Assembly: GCF_000348985.1 (NCBI RefSeq)
Contig: NC_035925.1
Span: 682,001 to 746,000, forward strand
Direction of reading: 5' to 3'
Source: Huiozyma naganishii CBS 8797
Lineage: Eukaryota; Ascomycota; Saccharomycetes; Saccharomycetales; Saccharomycetaceae
DNA: 64,000 nt
In this document: one piece after another, positions 59,840 to 64,000 of the stretch
Position numbering within the stretch: position 1 is the stretch's first letter
Layout: each line of letters opens with the position of its first letter
The notes under the pieces: model-generated
Database searches by the model: none
What the model saw: only the letters and a program-made list of their open reading frames with translations
Told to the model about the DNA's origin: nothing
Position numbers and translations under genes: made by a program

Positions 59840-60944
59840 TTAGATTTTAGCTTTTATAGTACTGCGCTGGGAAGCCCTACGGCAGGGTAAAACTGCTCGA
59901 GAAAAAAAAACAAACAAGAAACGAGTACGTATATAAAGCGGTAAACAACCTCTGCGCTTAGTTGTTGCAGTTGCACTCTGTGTTTTTTGGAAGTGCCGAC
60001 AGATAGAAGTGACGTCGCCACTACACACTACTTGCAAAGTATTATTCCAACACAGAAACGGAAATTCTTTCTTTCTTTGAAAATGATGATCACACACCTA
60101 CCTATATGTTTTTTCTGGCATCTCTAATGTTAGGGCGGGTCAGTTTAAGTACTATCTGCTCGATGAATACAACTCGTGACAATATCTGACCTTTTCCCTC
60201 TGTGACTGGCATTCTTGCACCACTTACTCTTGCACTGTATACATACGTCTTGACCCGTAATCACCTGACCTCGCACACCCCCCGTTAACGACCGGTTACG
60301 GTGCTATACGACCGGCCCAGACCTCATCGCTACCGACGGCGCCACGGTGTTAGCGGGGCCCGTGGGCGGCTGCTCGTTCCGCCCCACCGCGCAACGAGCA
60401 GGGTGACTCCAGCGCTGCGCCCGATTTTCCCGCACGAGGCGGGAACCGATAAAAAGCGAATCCGGAAAGGGCAGAAAAAAGAAATGCAGCCGCTAAACGA
60501 CGCCCGCCGGCCGCTCGTTTAGGCGGCGCCTAAACGAGCGGCAGCTGGCTCTCTCCCCTTGCCTGGGCCAGCTGCGCTCCTGCGGCACTTTCACTCTGGG
60601 AGGAGGAAGCACTCTATACGCCCTTCGGTGACATCTTGCACAGAATCTGCCTCGTTAACGGCCCAAGACAAAATATAGGTGGGAATTTGAAGCTCATTAC
60701 GAGGCACAAACACACACTGTACACTCTCTGCAGTCGCAATTGCAGTGATAACGGACATCGTCTGTGGAAATTGTCACCCTCCCACAGCCCCATCTATCTA
60801 CATACATATATGCACATATATATATATATATAGTGAGCGATGCGTTACAGGTGCAATTCCTTTCCCTCTCTCTCGTTGTATTCTTTTCCATTTTTTTTTT
60901 ATTCCCTCTCGACACTCTAGAACAAGCAACAGTCTCTCCAAGCA
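59840..60944 (+). promoter_or_regulatory. ERG25 upstream region with sterol-response elements
   Basis: A 1,105-base spacer. TATACGA (complement of the SRE TCGTATA) lies at 60305-60311. TCGTTTAG, the AR1/SRE-type core bound by Upc2 and Ecm22, occurs at 60515-60522 (+) and as its complement at 60493-60500 and 60530-60537. The last two flank a perfect 14-bp inverted repeat (60511-60524 and 60528-60541, 3-base loop). Another 9-bp inverted repeat CTGCTCGTT/AACGAGCAG is at 60370-60378 and 60393-60401. The 60280-60610 stretch is GC-rich; further on are TATATA (about 60818-60830) and T-rich sequences. Confidence 0.6.
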
Positions 60945-61871
60945 ATGTCTGCCGTGTTTAGCAACTCGACCCTAAACACACTCATCAGAAGTGACACCTT
61001 CAAGGACACTTTTGACAATGTCGTTAAATTCCAACCTCAATTGTCCAAGTTGGAGCAAATCTGGGCCAGTTGGTACACGTACATGAACAACGATATCCTG
61101 GCCACCGGGTTGATGTTTTTTTTGCTACATGAGATCGTATACTTCGCCCGTTGTCTGCCATGGTTCATCATCGACCAAATGCCTTACTTCAGACGCTGGA
61201 AGATTCAACCAACAAAGATCCCATCCACTAAAGAACAACTGTACTGTCTGAAATCCGTCGTCTTGTCCCATTTCCTAGTCGAAGCTATCCCCATTTGGAC
61301 TTTCCACCCAATGTGCGAAAAGTTGGGTATTACAGTCAGAGTACCATTCCCTTCCATAAAGAAAATGGGGTTGGAAATCGCTCTGTTCTTCGTCTTGGAG
61401 GACATGTGGCATTACTGGGCTCACCGTCTCTTCCACTACGGTGTCTTCTACAAGTACATCCACAAGCAACACCACAGATACGCTGCTCCATTCGGGCTTT
61501 CCGCTGAGTACGCCCACCCTCTAGAGACCATGTCCCTTGGGTTCGGTACCGTCGGTATGCCCATCCTGTACGTCATGTACACCGGGGAATTGCACTTGTT
61601 CACTCTGTGTTTATGGGTCGTGTTGAGATTGTTCCAAGCCGTCGACTCCCACTCAGGTTACGACTTCCCATGGTCCTTGAACAAGTTCTTGCCATTCTGG
61701 GCAGGCGCCGAGCACCACGACTTGCATCACCACTACTTCATCGGGAACTACGCCTCCAGTTTCAGATGGTGGGACTACTGTCTGGACACCGAGGCTGGTC
61801 CAGAAGCTAAGGCGGAGAGAGAGGAGAGAATGAAGTTGAAGGCCATGAACAAGTCCAAGAAGAACGTGTGA
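60945..61871 (+). CDS. ERG25: ERG25, C-4 methylsterol oxidase
   Basis: An endoplasmic-reticulum di-iron oxygenase that oxidises the C-4 methyl groups of sterols in ergosterol synthesis. The 308 residues match S. cerevisiae (309). The histidine-box motifs that ligate the irons are visible: [14 protein letters not shown] and HHDLHHHYF, within the fatty acid hydroxylase fold. Hydrophobic segments near [15 protein letters not shown] and [17 protein letters not shown] are membrane helices, and the protein ends in a Lys-rich tail (NKSKKNV). Codon use is biased to preferred codons, suggesting high expression. Confidence 0.97.
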   Translation: MSAVFSNSTLNTLIRSDTFKDTFDNVVKFQPQLSKLEQIWASWYTYMNNDILATGLMFFLLHEIVYFARCLPWFIIDQMPYFRRWKIQPTKIPSTKEQLYCLKSVVLSHFLVEAIPIWTFHPMCEKLGITVRVPFPSIKKMGLEIALFFVLEDMWHYWAHRLFHYGVFYKYIHKQHHRYAAPFGLSAEYAHPLETMSLGFGTVGMPILYVMYTGELHLFTLCLWVVLRLFQAVDSHSGYDFPWSLNKFLPFWAGAEHHDLHHHYFIGNYASSFRWWDYCLDTEAGPEAKAEREERMKLKAMNKSKKNV

Positions 61872-62199
61872 ACGGCTTGAAACAACAACACTCTCACATA
61901 CACACAAACACACTACATTACAAGGATGGTGAAAACATCCAAACAATCCTATTATTATTATATATATAAACTAAGCGTATAACGGTTTTTTTGTAGTCTT
62001 TCCTTATATAGAGAGAGAAATATTTATTACTACTACCACAACTTAAGAGCATCGTTTGTGAAAAGGCAAGCGGGCATGGGGAGCTTCAACTGTGCTTTCT
62101 ACAGTCGTAATATATCATTCTCCTTCATTTTTACCTTTATTATCGTGGCGTCTACCACTGTACGTACGATAAAATAATATACACAAGCGCAAACACGCC
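61872..62199. other. Convergent spacer between ERG25 and ADE6
   Basis: A 328-base tail-to-tail spacer holding both 3' ends. AT-rich, with TATTATTATATATATA near 61950. No gene supported. Confidence 0.5.
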
Positions 62200-64000
62200 T
62201 TAACCAACCCACTTTCTCGCAGACTTGAACAGTCTGATCCAGGGACCGTACCCGCCCCACTCCGCGTACTTCTCGCTTGGGTACCACGAGTTCGCCTCCA
62301 ACCGACATACTCTTTCAGGGTGCGGCATCATCGCAAGAACCCTCCCGTTGGGAGATTGGATCCCAGCAATACCGTTCGCAGAACCGTTAGGATTGAAGGG
62401 AAAAGTCGTCGTCACGTTCCCGTAGTTGTCCAGGTACCTGACACTGCTCAAGTTCTCCGTCTCAAAGGATGTCAATTGCTCACCACTGTTAAAAGTTGCG
62501 TTACCTTCACCGTGAGCAACCGCAATAGGCAGTTGCGAACCACGCATCCCAGTCAAGAAAATACTGGATTCACTGACAACCTCAACCATGCACACACGCG
62601 CCTCGTACTGCTCGCTTACATTCCGCTCGAAGGAGGGCCAGTTCGAACACCCGGGGATGATATCCTTTAACCTGCTCAGGAATTGACAACCGTTACAAGC
62701 GCCAAAGGCAAATGTATCCTCTCTCCTTTGGAAGAAGTCCACAAATTGTTCACGAACATCAGCGTGGTACAGCACAGATTTGGCCCAACCGGCACCAGCA
62801 CCCAACACGTCACCGTACGAAAACCCACCACATGCGGCAAGACCAACAAAATCCTTTAAGTGGAACCTGCCCTCCAGTAGATCGGTCATCGTGACATCAA
62901 TCGCGGTGAACCCGGCCTGTTCAAAACACCACCCCATTTCCATCTGCCCATTGACACCTTGTTCCCTTAGAATAGCAACGCGAGGTCTCACATCAGATAG
63001 TTCTGCACGCACACCCAAATCGTCACGAGGGTTGTAAGTCAACGAGTAGTGGATACCTGGGTCATTGTCATCATTGATCGCAGCGAATTCTTCATCAGCA
63101 GTACGAGGGTTGTCCCTCAATTTCTGAATAGCGTAAGAGGTAGAACTCCATTTCTGTTGTAGAGAAGATCTCTTGCCGCTGAATAAAGTCTTAGCATCAC
63201 TACCGGTAATGACAATTTCTTGGCTTTTGAAATTAGGCTTACCAACGACACTAATGTATTCTTGGGAGATACCGTGGTCGGCAAACACAGAGTAGAAATC
63301 ACCAAGCTTCGATTCCTCAACTTGGAAGACACAACCAAGCTCCTCATTAAACAGTTGAACCAGAGGGTCCTCAGTGCCGGAAAGCGTAATATTCAAACCA
63401 CTCCTAGAAGCAAACGCCATCTCAAACAAAGTAACCAAAAGACCACCATCAGATCTGTCGTGGTACGAAAGAACAAGGTCTGTCTTGTGCAATTCCAAAA
63501 TACTCTCCAACAAACCCTTGAAAACGGTGTTGTCATACACAGTGGGGGAAACATTACCGATTTGATTGTAAACCTGTAGCAACGCCGAGGCACCCATCGC
63601 CTTCTCAGATTGTAAAGCGGCAACGTCCACCAATACCAAAACAGAATTGTCCACTTTGGTTAACTGTGGGGTCCATGTGTTGGAGGTATCGTTAACTGGA
63701 CCAAACGCCGTCACATTCAATGAAAGTGGTGCGGTAACTTCCTTATCATCCCACTTCATCTTCATAGACATAGAGTCCTTCCCAACTGGGATAGAAACAC
63801 CGATAGCGGGACATAGGTCTAAACCAATAGCTTGCACGGCTTCGTACAACTTTGACCCTTCACCCTTGTGCGAAGCTGGAGACATCCAATTAGCAGACAA
63901 CTTCACGTGAGTCAATGACTTCACATCAGAAGCCAATAGGTTCAGTAGAGATTCAGAAACAGCGAGTTTCGCAGAGGCGGCGGCAGAAATCAATGCGTTC
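62200..64000 (-). CDS. ADE6: ADE6, phosphoribosylformylglycinamidine synthase, C-terminal 600 codons
   Basis: This step of purine synthesis turns FGAR, glutamine and ATP into FGAM. The frame is open to the right edge, so the N-terminus lies outside; S. cerevisiae Ade6 has 1,358 residues and about 600 are seen. Visible parts are the second synthase/ATP-binding half (LSANWMSPASHKGEGSKL, GVSIPVGKDSMSMKMKW, SYHDRSDGGLLVTLFEMAF) and the C-terminal glutamine amidotransferase with its nucleophile in FGACNGCQFLS and catalytic His/Glu in MMPHPER. The stop lies at 62200-62202. It is convergent with ERG25, as in S. cerevisiae (YGR060W-YGR061C). Confidence 0.97.
   Translation of the reverse strand, partial: NALISAAASAKLAVSESLLNLLASDVKSLTHVKLSANWMSPASHKGEGSKLYEAVQAIGLDLCPAIGVSIPVGKDSMSMKMKWDDKEVTAPLSLNVTAFGPVNDTSNTWTPQLTKVDNSVLVLVDVAALQSEKAMGASALLQVYNQIGNVSPTVYDNTVFKGLLESILELHKTDLVLSYHDRSDGGLLVTLFEMAFASRSGLNITLSGTEDPLVQLFNEELGCVFQVEESKLGDFYSVFADHGISQEYISVVGKPNFKSQEIVITGSDAKTLFSGKRSSLQQKWSSTSYAIQKLRDNPRTADEEFAAINDDNDPGIHYSLTYNPRDDLGVRAELSDVRPRVAILREQGVNGQMEMGWCFEQAGFTAIDVTMTDLLEGRFHLKDFVGLAACGGFSYGDVLGAGAGWAKSVLYHADVREQFVDFFQRREDTFAFGACNGCQFLSRLKDIIPGCSNWPSFERNVSEQYEARVCMVEVVSESSIFLTGMRGSQLPIAVAHGEGNATFNSGEQLTSFETENLSSVRYLDNYGNVTTTFPFNPNGSANGIAGIQSPNGRVLAMMPHPERVCRLEANSWYPSEKYAEWGGYGPWIRLFKSARKWVG

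Overview
The window is nuclear DNA of a budding yeast of the family Saccharomycetaceae, probably a post-whole-genome-duplication species. Evidence: almost every gene is an uninterrupted ORF matching a Saccharomyces cerevisiae gene, the order follows S. cerevisiae chromosome VII-R (YGR017W to YGR061C) over more than 50 kb, and several genes expected in an unduplicated ancestor (RPS25A, RPL26B, TAM41, TFC4, UFD1) are absent, as expected when one of two sister tracks lost them. A few genes come from the sister or ancestral tracks (RPP0 and ATG33 from chromosome XII; YGL036W, PNC1, OCH1, HEM2 from VII-L; ENP2 and RSR1 from distal VII-R). Base composition looks higher in GC than S. cerevisiae (judged by eye, not computed). 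This would suit a Kazachstania/Huiozyma-type species, but that placement is tentative.

Layout. 1-7.8 kb: ENP2 (partial), a YGL036W-like gene, PNC1, OCH1, RSR1. 7.8-10.9 kb: a gene-poor stretch with an intron-bearing tRNA-Leu(CAA) and a 100-N assembly gap. 11-17 kb: HEM2, a YGR017W-type flavin-binding-fold protein, UGA1, VMA7 and a frameshifted TACO1/YebC gene (DPC29). 18-27.6 kb: MTL1/MID2 sensor, THG1, YGR026W, MSP1, ERV1, POP6, RPP0, IMO32. 28.4-34 kb: a 1,879-residue FKS glucan synthase. 34-38 kb: TIM21, CAX4 (C-terminus damaged beside a 20-N gap), ACB1 and a decayed fragment of LOS1. 38-45.6 kb: ORM, KSS1, BUD8/9, MTE1, transaldolase, RME1. 46.8-64 kb: ATG33/SCM4 family, FMP48-type kinase, an MCO32 candidate, MUP1, RSC1/2, LST7, PEF1, SPR3, ERG25, and the C-terminal part of ADE6 running off the end.

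The genes are ordinary housekeeping and signalling genes, each with its own promoter. Functional themes recur: cell-wall integrity (MTL1 sensor, FKS synthase, OCH1 mannosylation), polarity and MAPK signalling (RSR1, BUD8/9, KSS1), mitochondrial quality control and import (MSP1, ERV1, TIM21, ATG33, DPC29), and lipid/sterol supply (ORM, ACB1, ERG25).

I found no mobile element, CRISPR array or foreign gene cluster, and no candidate for a wholly new system. The observations most worth checking are the single-base frameshift exactly at the conserved N-terminus of the TACO1/YebC gene, the LOS1 relic, the palindromic cluster of sterol-response elements upstream of ERG25, the GATA-site cluster upstream of UGA1, and the corrupted CAX4 end. 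Some long ORFs open at TTG or GTG; I placed starts at the ATG that fits each family.
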